Positions 36,189 through 44,054 of a DNA stretch of 52,418 nucleotides are shown here, piece after piece (positions within the stretch are counted from its first letter, which is position 1; each line of letters starts with the position of its first letter). The notes beneath the pieces were generated by a model. That model did no database searches. It saw nothing but the letters and a program-made list of their open reading frames with translations, and was not told the origin of the DNA. The position numbers were made by a program, and so were the translations under genes. The stretch covers positions 1 through 52,418 of the forward strand of contig NZ_FOOG01000027.1 of the NCBI RefSeq assembly GCF_900113125.1, given 5' to 3'. Origin of the DNA: Halobacillus alkaliphilus (GTDB taxonomy: Bacteria > Bacillota > Bacilli > Bacillales > Halobacillaceae).

Positions 36189-36881
36189 GTGAGACAAATC
36201 GTTGCCATGGGTGGTGGAGGATTTTCTATGGAAGATGATAATCCTGGCCTTGATCAATACATATTACGACAGTCCGAAGTGAGTAAGCCTTCCATCTGTT
36301 TTATTCCTACTGCAAGTGGAGACGCAGATGAGTATATTGAAAAGTTTTACCGTTTCTTTGAGAAAGAGGATTGTAACCCAAGTCATTTGTCATTATTTAA
36401 TCCTCCCCATAAACTGAGGGAGTTTGTATTAGACAAAGATATTCTTTACGTCGGCGGAGGTTCGACTAAAAACCTGCTGGCGCTGTGGAAAGAGTGGGGC
36501 CTAGAACAAATCATCCTAGAAGCCTGGGAACAAGGAACTGTCCTGGCGGGTTTGAGTGCAGGGGCTATCTGCTGGTTTCAAGAAGGATTGACTGACTCTT
36601 TTGGCGACAAACTAAGGCCTATTGATTGTCTGGGGATTATTGAGGGAAGCTGCTGTCCCCATTATGACGGAGAAGTCAACCGTCGTAAGGCTTATACAGA
36701 GTTAATTACAAATGAAGAAATAAAATCGGGTTACGCTCTGGATGATGGAGCAGCACTTCATATTGTGGAATCAGAAATACATAAAGCAATTAGTTCCAGA
36801 AGAAGTGCGCAAGCCTACTATGTTTACAATAAAGGTGGAAAAGCCGTAGAAGAAAAGATTCCGATTACTTATTTATCCTAA
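36189..36881 (+). CDS. Peptidase E-like serine hydrolase (peptidase family S51)
   Basis: 230 residues from GTG at 36189, seven bases after aaaggagg; an earlier GTG at 36159 lies in repeat H2. The nucleophile is S123 in the tight turn AGLSAGAICWF, preceded by VGGGSTKNLL. CCPHYDGE probably carries the catalytic His. Relatives cleave Asp-X dipeptides or act on other small peptides. B. subtilis YgaJ is similar. The gene is enclosed by two hairpin repeats of the same family. Confidence 0.83.
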   Translation: MRQIVAMGGGGFSMEDDNPGLDQYILRQSEVSKPSICFIPTASGDADEYIEKFYRFFEKEDCNPSHLSLFNPPHKLREFVLDKDILYVGGGSTKNLLALWKEWGLEQIILEAWEQGTVLAGLSAGAICWFQEGLTDSFGDKLRPIDCLGIIEGSCCPHYDGEVNRRKAYTELITNEEIKSGYALDDGAALHIVESEIHKAISSRRSAQAYYVYNKGGKAVEEKIPITYLS

Positions 36882-36886
36882 AATAA

Positions 36887-36927
36887 ACCACCTCAGGTTA
36901 TCCAGAATATGGATGACCTGAGGTGGT
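36887..36927. repeat. Conserved hairpin repeat H3, probable terminator of the peptidase E gene
   Basis: ACCACCTCAGGTTATCCA / TGGATGACCTGAGGTGGT with loop GAATA. One pair is T-G, a wobble in RNA. A/T-rich flanks on both sides (AAATAA, ATTTTAT) suggest termination in both directions. Confidence 0.85.
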
Positions 36928-36940
36928 ATTTTATCTAACT

Positions 36941-37411
36941 TTATTCAAATAATAGAATTTCGGGATCTTTACGGTAGGAATGGACGAGCATGGCGTGAAG
37001 CTGTCCTCGATGATGATACATATGCGCAACGATTTGCAGAAGCCATTCATACCGGGTATAAGTTACTCCCCACCATGAGACGGTTTCTGTATGAAGCTCT
37101 TCCTCCGTATAATTCTCATATTGTGTTTTTAGTTGAGAAAAGTGGTCGAATAACCTTTCGAGAATCTCTTCTTTTGATTGTAAAGAATAGGATTGATAGA
37201 GGGCATTCATTTCTTCTTCAGATGCACTCTCAGCAATTTTTCCATCAGCTGCCGGGATGATCGAAAGGTGTTCCAGCAGCTCTCCAATTGAATATTTTTC
37301 TTCAGTCGGCCGTAAAGCGAGTTCTTCCTCGGTTAATTGTCCGGCTATTTCAGAAATAGACGCAATGACTACTTCTAATTGGTGAAAGGCACTTTGACAA
37401 TACATATTCAT
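36941..37411 (-). CDS. DinB/YfiT-like metal-dependent protein
   Basis: 156 residues from the ATG at 37411 (agagg upstream); a TTG 21 bases earlier is less likely. Four-helix-bundle pattern of DinB-like proteins: the metal-binding His of helix 2 is in IGELLEHLSII, and the C-terminal HMYHHRGQLHAML supplies the other two. The family includes thiol transferases and proteins of unknown role. No functional clue comes from the context. Confidence 0.8.
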   Translation of the reverse strand: MNMYCQSAFHQLEVVIASISEIAGQLTEEELALRPTEEKYSIGELLEHLSIIPAADGKIAESASEEEMNALYQSYSLQSKEEILERLFDHFSQLKTQYENYTEEELHTETVSWWGVTYTRYEWLLQIVAHMYHHRGQLHAMLVHSYRKDPEILLFE

Positions 37412-37511
37412 ATTATCCAACCTCTTTTGCAATTTTATTGTAACTTCATTTATTCTACACTATTCTAATAAATTCCTTTAAAGGAAAAATAAACTATATT
37501 TTTCTATTCCA

Positions 37512-37541
37512 TAAAAAAGAAGCTGTCTGCATTCAGCTTCT
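37512..37541 (-). terminator. Terminator of the AimR-like gene
   Basis: AGAAGCTG / CAGCTTCT with T6 on the minus strand. It overlaps the stop codon, leaving no room for a downstream peptide gene in the same transcript. Confidence 0.85.
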
Positions 37542-38568
37542 ACACGACCTTAAGCACCCGCTTCATATAATAATCTGGTAACTGGGCAAAGAAAAGATCG
37601 TTATATTCATAAATAAATCTGTTTTTCGCTTTACGCAAAAGCTGTAAATTCCTCTCCGCTAAACCTAGGTAAGATTGTTGAAAAGGAGTTAAAGAGGGTA
37701 ATTTGGAAAGGATGTCAATAGCTTCCTTTCGTTGACCGCGTGACAGTAGTAAATGAGCATTTTCGGTTGGATCATTGGAAATAACTTGTTCAGACTTCTG
37801 GTGAAACGCAGCAATAAATGGAATGGTATGATCACGGGTCACTTGAGATGCATGCGAATAACCATTAGTTTCGGCGATGGTTATCGTTTTTTCTGCATAA
37901 TCCATAGCTGCTTCGTAATTTTCAAAGCTATAGCATAAAGCAAGATTGTGGTGCATCATTATTTGTTTTCTTGGAGCAAGTCCGGCATTTATATACTTGT
38001 AGGCAAACTTCCTTGCCAGGACTAAATGATTGGCTTTCCAATAATGTTGGAACGTGAGTTCATCGAAACGCAGTTTCATGTAATAGTGAAACAATGGCTC
38101 ATTGATCGTAAATAAAGCGGTTTGAATTTCCTCAGTGAACTTATCCATTCCTGCATATTTTTTTATGTCATAATGTGCATAAACAAGAAGGAAAAGATGA
38201 AGGCACTTAAGAGAAGGATGCTCGAAATAAAGTTCTTCAATGGACTTAATATCGTTAATCCTTAAAGGTTGTTTTTTTCGATCCAGAATTATGCGATAGA
38301 GCTTTGCAATGTCTTCATGCATATAATTTTCATTTAGGTGACCTTCAAGTTCCTCGAAAAAATCATTCATATATAAGAATTCTGCTAATGCTAATTGATC
38401 TTCTAACAGGGAAGGCCTGGAGCGTTGACAGAAGAACCTGGTGAACTCTGCTGCTTCTATGCTGTTTCTTTCTTTTAAATAATCATAATAAACCTGATAA
38501 ACCGGGGACGTATGGTGAATATGGATACTATTTAATTTAGCTGGTTGAATAACCTTGTGGATAGGCAT
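37540..38568 (-). CDS. AimR-like TPR-repeat protein (orphan arbitrium-receptor relative)
   Basis: 342 residues from the ATG at 38568 (ggggga five bases upstream). All-helical, with TPR-like pairs over most of its length. YYDYLKERNSIEAAEFTRFF, LLEDQLALAEFLYMNDFFEE and MMHHNLALCYSFENYEAAMD are what I associate with proteins annotated as AimR-family lysis-lysogeny pheromone receptors. The N-terminal 25 residues are too short for the helix-turn-helix of phage AimR, so DNA binding is doubtful. No phage gene or AimP-like peptide gene is nearby. It may be a chromosomal, domesticated peptide sensor; this is an inference. Confidence 0.65.
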   Translation of the reverse strand: MPIHKVIQPAKLNSIHIHHTSPVYQVYYDYLKERNSIEAAEFTRFFCQRSRPSLLEDQLALAEFLYMNDFFEELEGHLNENYMHEDIAKLYRIILDRKKQPLRINDIKSIEELYFEHPSLKCLHLFLLVYAHYDIKKYAGMDKFTEEIQTALFTINEPLFHYYMKLRFDELTFQHYWKANHLVLARKFAYKYINAGLAPRKQIMMHHNLALCYSFENYEAAMDYAEKTITIAETNGYSHASQVTRDHTIPFIAAFHQKSEQVISNDPTENAHLLLSRGQRKEAIDILSKLPSLTPFQQSYLGLAERNLQLLRKAKNRFIYEYNDLFFAQLPDYYMKRVLKVV

Positions 38569-38695
38569 GAATCCCCCCGCCCTCATTTGTTTATTTTCTT
38601 TATTATAGCTTTTTTCTAGCGTAACTCAAAGTTTTGTGCCCAGATGATGGAAGATAGTCGAGTGGCACTTTTTATAAAAATATATAAATAAACCA

Positions 38696-38726
38696 TTGAC
38701 CCTTACGCTGCGTCATACCATAGACT
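38696..38726 (+). promoter_or_regulatory. MerR-type promoter/operator
   Basis: TTGACC and TAGACT are separated by 19 bp, the overlong spacer MerR regulators act on. The spacer holds CTTACGCTGCGTCAT, similar to TipA/Mta-type operators. Autoregulation of the following gene is expected. Confidence 0.75.
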
Positions 38727-38745
38727 TTGAATTGAGGTGATCGGC

Positions 38746-39510
38746 ATGTATAAAGTCAAGGAGGTAGCAAGGTTGACAGGTGTTAGTGTGCGAACCCTTC
38801 ACCACTACCACGATATTGGTCTTTTGAGACCTTCGGAAGTGAAGTCAAATGGCTATCGTTATTATAGTGAAAAAGAAATAACGAGACTGCAGCAAATTCT
38901 TTTTTTCAGAGAGGTGGACTTTTCATTATCTAAAATCAAAAAAATTTTAGACGCTCCTGATTTTGATCAAGAAAAGGCGTTGCGTCACCATAAGAAAATT
39001 TTAATAGAGAAAAGTAGACGTTTAGAACGAATCATTTTATCCGTAGAGCAGACACTCCAATCCTTGAAAGGAGAAAATCAAATGACTAACCATGATCGTT
39101 TTCAACCATTTGATAAAAGTCAAATTGAACAACATGAAAAAATGTATGAGCAAGAAGTGAAAGAACGCTGGGGAGAAACAGAGGCTTATCAGGAATCTAA
39201 AAGAAGAACAAAGTCATACTCGGAAAAGGATTGGAAAAACATCCAAGAAGAAGGAACAGAGATTGACAGACAAATTATCGGACGTATGGATCAAGGACCA
39301 GATGATTTAGAAGTGCAAAGACTTATAGATGAAAAGCGAAAGCATATATCGAAGTATTTCTATGATTGTCAGCTAGAAATATTTAGAGGTCTTGCAGATC
39401 TGTATGTAAGTGATCCAAGGTTCACGAAGAATATCGATCTATTACAGCCTGGGTATGCAGAATTTTTACGGAAAGCGATGTACATTTACTGCAATAGGAT
39501 GAAAGATTAA
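38746..39510 (+). CDS. MerR-family regulator with TipAS-like domain
   Basis: 254 residues from the ATG at 38746 (gaggtgat upstream; a GTG nine bases earlier overlaps it). The N-terminal winged helix is YKVKEVARLTGVSVRTLHHY, followed by a dimerisation helix (about 75-110). The C-terminal domain (about 125-250) with EQHEKMYEQEVKERWGETEA and DPRFTKNID is like the TipAS drug-binding domain of TipA, Mta and SkgA. Such proteins sense antibiotics or other toxic compounds. The target may be its own promoter only; no efflux gene adjoins it. Confidence 0.85.
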   Translation: MYKVKEVARLTGVSVRTLHHYHDIGLLRPSEVKSNGYRYYSEKEITRLQQILFFREVDFSLSKIKKILDAPDFDQEKALRHHKKILIEKSRRLERIILSVEQTLQSLKGENQMTNHDRFQPFDKSQIEQHEKMYEQEVKERWGETEAYQESKRRTKSYSEKDWKNIQEEGTEIDRQIIGRMDQGPDDLEVQRLIDEKRKHISKYFYDCQLEIFRGLADLYVSDPRFTKNIDLLQPGYAEFLRKAMYIYCNRMKD

Positions 39511-39511
39511 A

Positions 39512-39548
39512 CACTGAAAGGGACTAATTTATAGTCCCTTTCAGTGTT
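39512..39548. terminator. Bidirectional terminator
   Basis: ACACTGAAAGGGACTA / TAGTCCCTTTCAGTGTT with a 5-base loop between convergent genes. Confidence 0.9.
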
Positions 39549-39557
39549 TGGTATGGA

Positions 39558-40613
39558 CTAACGAGGCTGGCAGACTAGTCCATTATGGACTTTAATGTAG
39601 CCATGTCTTAAAATATCAAAGCCGTTTTCATACATATATAATCCCATCTGCTCTACTGTCATAAGTTCACGATACGTATGATTCATCACATCCGCCATAA
39701 TACGATAGTATAAGCGTGACCGAACTTGATTTCTAGGGGTGGTCATAATAGCATAACCCCCCGGCTTAAGGAATCGTCGGTGCCAGTCAGCTACCTCATG
39801 TTTATACTCATCGGGAAAGTGTTCCAGTAATCCAACAGAAAGCACGATGTCAAACTCCTTATTAAAATCAAGGTTACGAATGTCCTCGACTACATATTCT
39901 ATGTTTAAGTCATCTTTGTAATAGACAGCAGGATGTCCTGTGCGTGGGTTTTCACCTAAAAATGGATAGCTATCCGGGAAATCTTTAAATCTAGTTGTCT
40001 TACAATATTCGTCATAATCCACCATCACAATTTCTGCCCCTGGATACATCGCTCCAAGCTGCATGGCCTCATAACCTTCAGCGGCTCCTAAAAATAATAT
40101 GCGAGGCCTGGTTAAGTGAAGTCCTTCAAATAGTGCACGCTTCCCCCTGGGATCCCAAATTCCGTCCTGGACGCGGTGAATGTAATTCCAAAGTTGAAGT
40201 TGGATGACTTCTCCAAGGGCTTGCTTAACTTCAGCAGGTTTAAAAGTACGGAGACTTTTTAGGAAATGATGTTTGGAATTCCCTATTTCCTTGGGAACAT
40301 CTTTAATAAACCATTCATGAAAAGATTTGTTAAATAACGTCCAGGAAGTGTGGGGATCCATATCTCGACTGTTTGTCGCCTCCCATTCCAGTCTTTCTTT
40401 GGCAGAAGCCTCCACTTCATAAGGCTTTCCTACATTACTCCAGGACAATTGAGACCAATCCCTCACCGTATTTAAAGTTACAAACTTATTGTAGTCTTTT
40501 TCAGAGAGTTGACGTAGATCAGTACGATACTGACGGTGAAGATGAGTAGTCCCGATATGTTGTTCAGAATAGGGTTTTGTATGGTTCTGTGCCCGTGACT
40601 TTTCCTGTAACAT
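39558..40613 (-). CDS. Class I SAM-dependent methyltransferase
   Basis: 351 residues. A long N-terminal region (1-165) of unknown fold is followed by a Rossmann methyltransferase domain: motif I ILFLGAAEGYEAMQLG, acidic VMVDYDEY, motif IV FDIVLSVGLLEHFPDEYKHE and post-motif RRFLKPGGYAIMTTP. The substrate is unknown. ATG at 40613 with ggcgggg upstream. An exact cre-type sequence lies 48 bp upstream. Divergent from the LysM/3D gene. Confidence 0.78.
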   Translation of the reverse strand: MLQEKSRAQNHTKPYSEQHIGTTHLHRQYRTDLRQLSEKDYNKFVTLNTVRDWSQLSWSNVGKPYEVEASAKERLEWEATNSRDMDPHTSWTLFNKSFHEWFIKDVPKEIGNSKHHFLKSLRTFKPAEVKQALGEVIQLQLWNYIHRVQDGIWDPRGKRALFEGLHLTRPRILFLGAAEGYEAMQLGAMYPGAEIVMVDYDEYCKTTRFKDFPDSYPFLGENPRTGHPAVYYKDDLNIEYVVEDIRNLDFNKEFDIVLSVGLLEHFPDEYKHEVADWHRRFLKPGGYAIMTTPRNQVRSRLYYRIMADVMNHTYRELMTVEQMGLYMYENGFDILRHGYIKVHNGLVCQPR

Positions 40614-40660
40614 GAAATCCCCGCCTTTTTCAGAATAGTTTTATTTATTATAAACAATAA

Positions 40661-40674
40661 TGATAACGCTTACA
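40661..40674. promoter_or_regulatory. Candidate CcpA site (cre)
   Basis: TGATAACGCTTACA fits the degenerate cre consensus TGWNANCGNTNWCA at every position. It is placed upstream of the methyltransferase gene. One chance match in 52 kb is not unlikely. Confidence 0.35.
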
Positions 40675-40740
40675 ATATTTGGTTATTAAACCCTATTGTG
40701 ACGGGTGGTTTCGCCAAAATAAACGGAAATATTACAGCCG

Positions 40741-40757
40741 TGTAAAAAGAGTGTAAT
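40741..40757 (+). promoter_or_regulatory. Putative WalR box upstream of the first LysM/3D gene
   Basis: TGTAAA-N5-TGTAAT is the direct repeat bound by WalR (YycF). A -10-like TATAAT lies at 40765. The second gene has a matching site. Confidence 0.7.
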
Positions 40758-40880
40758 ATTTGATATATAATTGTTGTCATCCTGTTATTGTTGTTTGCTT
40801 CCGAGATGGGTAAAGTTAGAGTTGTTATTTTAGACAGAGATAAAAAAATAATTCGACTGTTAACTAGGGAGGCATTAATT

Positions 40881-41660
40881 ATGAAAAAAACATTATTTTC
40901 AATAGCAGCGATCTTAATGATTATGGCATCTACAACAATTACAGCTAGCGCACAGGAAACTGTGGTTAATAGAGGAGATACACTTTGGGGCATTGGTCAA
41001 GAATATGGGGTGTCTGTTGAAGACATTAAAGACATCAACGGTCTATCTTCCGACTTGATCCATCCTGGACAAACTATTCAAATCAGTGAAGAAAGCAATA
41101 ATTCAAATGAATCAACTTCAAGTGATGAACTATACACAGTTAATTCTGGAGACACTCTATGGGGTATTGGTCAGGATTATTCAGTAAAAGTAGATTCATT
41201 GAAATCCTGGAACGATCTATCTTCTGATATTATTCATCCTGGACAAGAATTAGTTGTTGAAGGAACTCAAGCTGCTTCTACAAACAGTGAACCAGTAGAG
41301 GAAGAAGAAGCGAAAGAAGAAACTAAAGAAGAAACTTCTAAATCAAATGAGACTTCTGGTGATGATGTAGCTAAAACATTAACAATGGAAGCTACTGCTT
41401 ACACGGCATTCTGTGAGGGGTGCTCTGGTACTACTTACACGGGTATCGACCTAAGAGCGAACCCGGACCGTAAAGTTATTGCTGTGGACCCGGACGTTAT
41501 TCCATTAGGTTCTGAAGTTTACGTTGAAGGATACGGTAAAGCTGTTGCCGGAGATATCGGCGGCGCTATTCAAAACGACCGCATTGACGTATTCATCCCT
41601 AACCAGGACGATGCTCTGGATTTCGGACGTAAAGACGTAGAAGTAACTGTATACGAATAA
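40881..41660 (+). CDS. LysM-3D domain cell-wall protein (YocH-like), paralogue 1
   Basis: 259 residues from the ATG at 40881 (gggagg). Signal peptide with likely cleavage after ASA (residue 24). Two LysM repeats follow (about 27-70 and 88-132, both containing GDTLWGIGQ), then an acidic linker (EEEEAKEETKEETSKS) and the C-terminal 3D domain (about 170-259) with its conserved Asp residues ([25 protein letters not shown]). 3D domains resemble the MltA lytic transglycosylase fold and cut peptidoglycan. In B. subtilis yocH is activated by WalR. It is a secreted autolysin-like protein with a near copy at 42404. Confidence 0.88.
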   Translation: MKKTLFSIAAILMIMASTTITASAQETVVNRGDTLWGIGQEYGVSVEDIKDINGLSSDLIHPGQTIQISEESNNSNESTSSDELYTVNSGDTLWGIGQDYSVKVDSLKSWNDLSSDIIHPGQELVVEGTQAASTNSEPVEEEEAKEETKEETSKSNETSGDDVAKTLTMEATAYTAFCEGCSGTTYTGIDLRANPDRKVIAVDPDVIPLGSEVYVEGYGKAVAGDIGGAIQNDRIDVFIPNQDDALDFGRKDVEVTVYE

Positions 41661-41697
41661 GTATGACTTCTCAACTGAATAATAAATAAGATAATAC

Positions 41698-41727
41698 AAC
41701 GATGTCCATTTGGGCATCGTTTTTCTT
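41698..41727 (+). terminator. Terminator of LysM/3D gene 1
   Basis: AACGATGTCC / GGGCATCGTT with a T-rich tail. Confidence 0.8.
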
Positions 41728-41741
41728 TTTTTAAGGCACTG

Positions 41742-42232
41742 TTAAAGTTTATTGTTGATTTTTCATAAGAGGCTTATTGCGAAATAGAGCTGGATAGTTC
41801 AAGACTCAGTTTCGAGATAAATTGAGTCCGTTACAATAATAAGAAGGGAGCTGGTGGGGAAATAACTCGTCTTATACCATCACCCAGACACTCGAGCCAT
41901 AAGCCGTTCATCAACGGATTGGAAAACCGCCATCCTTTTGAAGCTCGGCTTATGCTGGTCGTTTCTTTCGGGGTGATTCCACATTTGAACACTTTCCTAT
42001 GGCCCTCCACGAGGTAGGGTCGATCGACGTTGCCACGGGACGGGGCTATCTTAGTCGATCCTCTTTTTACCACCAGCTTCCTCGCTCGTTTTACTCCCCG
42101 CGGGATCTCCCCTAGTCCCTTCTCCCACGGAAAGCGAATCGTTCTCCGCAGGACCTCACTCTCTAACTAAATATCTCGAAACTGAGTCTTCAAATAATGG
42201 CAGCTTTACTTCAAAATCAACACGGAGGTTAA
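41742..42232. repeat. MITE-like repeat copy C, with a nested palindromic unit
   Basis: The outer inverted ends are TTAAAGTTTATTGTTGATTT and AAAATCAACACGGAGGTTAA. The inner ends AAGACTCAGTTTCGAGATA (41801-41819) and TATCTCGAAACTGAGTCTT (42173-42191) are exact inverted repeats. A further imperfect pair, GGGAGCTGGTGG (about 41846) and CCACCAGCTTCC (about 42069), suggests a nested unit. The hairpin GATCGAC...GTCGATC is at 42022-42060. No coding capacity. It lies between the two 3D genes. Confidence 0.75.
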
Positions 42233-42270
42233 GCGGAACCTATTTATTTTTGTGGTAAATATTACATGTG

Positions 42271-42287
42271 TGTGAAACAAATGTAAT
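42271..42287 (+). promoter_or_regulatory. Putative WalR box upstream of the second LysM/3D gene
   Basis: TGTGAA-N5-TGTAAT, one change from the ideal direct repeat. ATTGTTGTC-N2-CCTGTTATTG follows at nearly the same distance as in paralogue 1. Confidence 0.6.
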
Positions 42288-42403
42288 CTCTGAAAAATGA
42301 TTGTTGTCCGCCTGTTATTGAGATAAAACTGTGAGGTGTTAAGGTAGGAGATGTGATTTTAACAGAGGCGATCATCTGTTTAGCAAATAAGGAGGCAATT
42401 ATC

Positions 42404-43000
42404 ATGAAAAAATCAATTCTTTCAATAGTAGCAACTTTTGCAATTATAGGGACAACAACCATTACCGCAAGCGCAAGTGAAGTAGTCGTAGATAAAGGTG
42501 ACACCCTTTGGGGCATCGGCCAGGAAAAAGGGGTTTCCGTTGAACAGCTTAAAGAAGCAAACGATTTATCATCTAACCTGATTTTCCCGGATCAGACGCT
42601 TACAATCAACGGTGACACAGAAAATAATACAGAAGAAAACGAAGAAAATCACTCAGAATCTGAAGATGTACAAGCATCTGGTTCTGAAGAGTCCACTGGT
42701 GATGATGTAGCTAAGAAACTAACGATGGAAGCTACCGCATATACCGCATTCTGTGAAGGCTGCTCTGGTACTACCTATACAGGTATCGACTTAAGAGCGA
42801 ACCCGGACCGTAAAGTTATTGCTGTGGACCCGGATGTTATTCCACTAGGTTCTGAAGTTTACGTTGAAGGATACGGTAAAGCTGTAGCGGGAGATATCGG
42901 CGGCGCTATTCAAAACGACCGGATCGACGTATTTATTCCTAACCAGGGAGACGCCCTCGATTTTGGTCGTAAAGACGTAGAAGTAACCGTATATGAGTAA
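42404..43000 (+). CDS. LysM-3D domain cell-wall protein (YocH-like), paralogue 2
   Basis: 198 residues from the ATG at 42404 (aaggagg). Signal peptide ending ASAS near residue 24, one LysM (about 26-68, [12 protein letters not shown]), an acidic Glu/Ser linker (70-105) and a 3D domain nearly identical to that of paralogue 1. It has one LysM fewer, so its wall binding may be weaker. Expected to act outside the membrane on peptidoglycan under WalR control. It arose by tandem duplication; part of the 3D region is almost unchanged even at silent sites. Confidence 0.88.
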   Translation: MKKSILSIVATFAIIGTTTITASASEVVVDKGDTLWGIGQEKGVSVEQLKEANDLSSNLIFPDQTLTINGDTENNTEENEENHSESEDVQASGSEESTGDDVAKKLTMEATAYTAFCEGCSGTTYTGIDLRANPDRKVIAVDPDVIPLGSEVYVEGYGKAVAGDIGGAIQNDRIDVFIPNQGDALDFGRKDVEVTVYE

Positions 43001-43028
43001 GTTTTAAAAAATATTTTATCCTTATAAG

Positions 43029-43058
43029 CCTTGCAGAATGAAATTCTGCAGGGTTTTT
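43029..43058 (+). terminator. Terminator of LysM/3D gene 2
   Basis: CCTTGCAGAAT / ATTCTGCAGGG hairpin with T5. Confidence 0.85.
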
Positions 43059-43189
43059 ATATTGTTTTAAATAATAAAGAGATAAGTACAACAACCTATT
43101 AATCGAATTTATAAATTAAATTACCGGTATGTTTTACTTCTAAACATACATTTCCATTAAATCAATGAGCTGAATTTTAAAGATAAATG

Positions 43190-43335
43190 TTCCTGATTTC
43201 GTGTGGGAAAATGGGGGTTGGAAAGGACTCGCTTCCCGCTCCACACATCTCGAAGCTAGTGCCTTCTTCAATTCCGCCTATCGTTTACTTAAATAAGTAT
43301 CTTGGGAAGATCAACTACGACGTTTAACGGCGCAT
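43190..43335. repeat. Degenerate copy D of the MITE-like repeat
   Basis: GGACTCGCTTCCCGC, ACATCTCGAAGCTAGTGCCTT and GATCAACTACGACGTTTAA appear in the order of the right half of copies B and C, but with many changes. No gene is seen in 43059-43338. The left limit is uncertain. Confidence 0.45.
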
Positions 43336-43338
43336 AGT

Positions 43339-43372
43339 AAAAAAAGATTCCTTTATAAAACAGGAATCTTTT
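43339..43372 (-). terminator. Terminator of the FMN reductase gene
   Basis: AAAAGATTCCT / AGGAATCTTTT with A7 on the plus strand, adjoining the stop at 43372. Confidence 0.85.
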
Positions 43373-43935
43373 CAGGAAATAGTAATACTGCTGTATTGCT
43401 TATCTGCAAATTTGAGAAATTCGTCAACCACTCCGTCAATAAAATCAATCGTGCCCTGATCTGTAATTAGTCCTTTGTCATCCACCTTATGCTGTATCTG
43501 TCCGACAAGGATTTCATTCCCTGGCAGGACATTTGCGGACATACCTGGAGAATTGAGAATTTGACGTAGGTGCATCTGTGCCCGCACCGTGCCAAGCACA
43601 CCCATCGTAGCACCCGCTATGAAAGTAGGCTTACCTTTCATCTCCTTGTCACCACGGGAAAGCCAGTCTAAAGCATTTTTTAGTACGCCAGGGATTGAAT
43701 GGTTAAATTCTGGAGTTACGATTAAAAAAGCATCTGCATCTGATAATTGAGCTTTAAAATTTTGCACAGATGCAGGGGCTTCATGTTCAATATCTTGGTC
43801 GTAATGAGCTAAATCACGGATAGGAATAACTCTAACGTCCATATGGTTCTTATATCGATCTTTTATAAAGTTGGTTAACTTCATATTATAGGAATCTTTT
43901 CGAATACTCCCAACAAGAGCAGCTACTTTTAACAT
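43372..43935 (-). CDS. NADPH-dependent FMN reductase / azoreductase-like flavoprotein
   Basis: 187 residues from the ATG at 43935 (gaggagg). Flavodoxin-like fold: the FMN phosphate loop is GSIRKDSYNMKL (9-20), the second FMN block is TPEFNHSIPGVLKNALDW, and GVLGTVRAQMHLRQIL follows. Relatives include B. subtilis YhdA and the ChrR quinone/chromate reductases. The physiological substrate is not fixed. Divergent from the GNAT gene. Confidence 0.85.
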   Translation of the reverse strand: MLKVAALVGSIRKDSYNMKLTNFIKDRYKNHMDVRVIPIRDLAHYDQDIEHEAPASVQNFKAQLSDADAFLIVTPEFNHSIPGVLKNALDWLSRGDKEMKGKPTFIAGATMGVLGTVRAQMHLRQILNSPGMSANVLPGNEILVGQIQHKVDDKGLITDQGTIDFIDGVVDEFLKFADKQYSSITIS

Positions 43936-44054
43936 GATAACGTCCTCCTCGTATTGTGCTCCATTTCTATTATAAGAATAGGTGCAAGGGGTTTCTAATT
44001 TTTTGCTCAATATTGGCAAAAAGTGGGTATATAGCGGGTAGGAGGGATACAGCT

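Noticed and set aside
37433-37539. Search for an AimP-like peptide gene after the AimR-like gene
   Set aside because: The terminator overlaps the stop and no short secreted-peptide frame is present in the gap.
41831-42073. 80-codon minus-strand frame in repeat copy C
   Set aside because: It lies wholly in palindromic repeat DNA, has no ribosome binding site, and no equivalent frame was seen in copy B.
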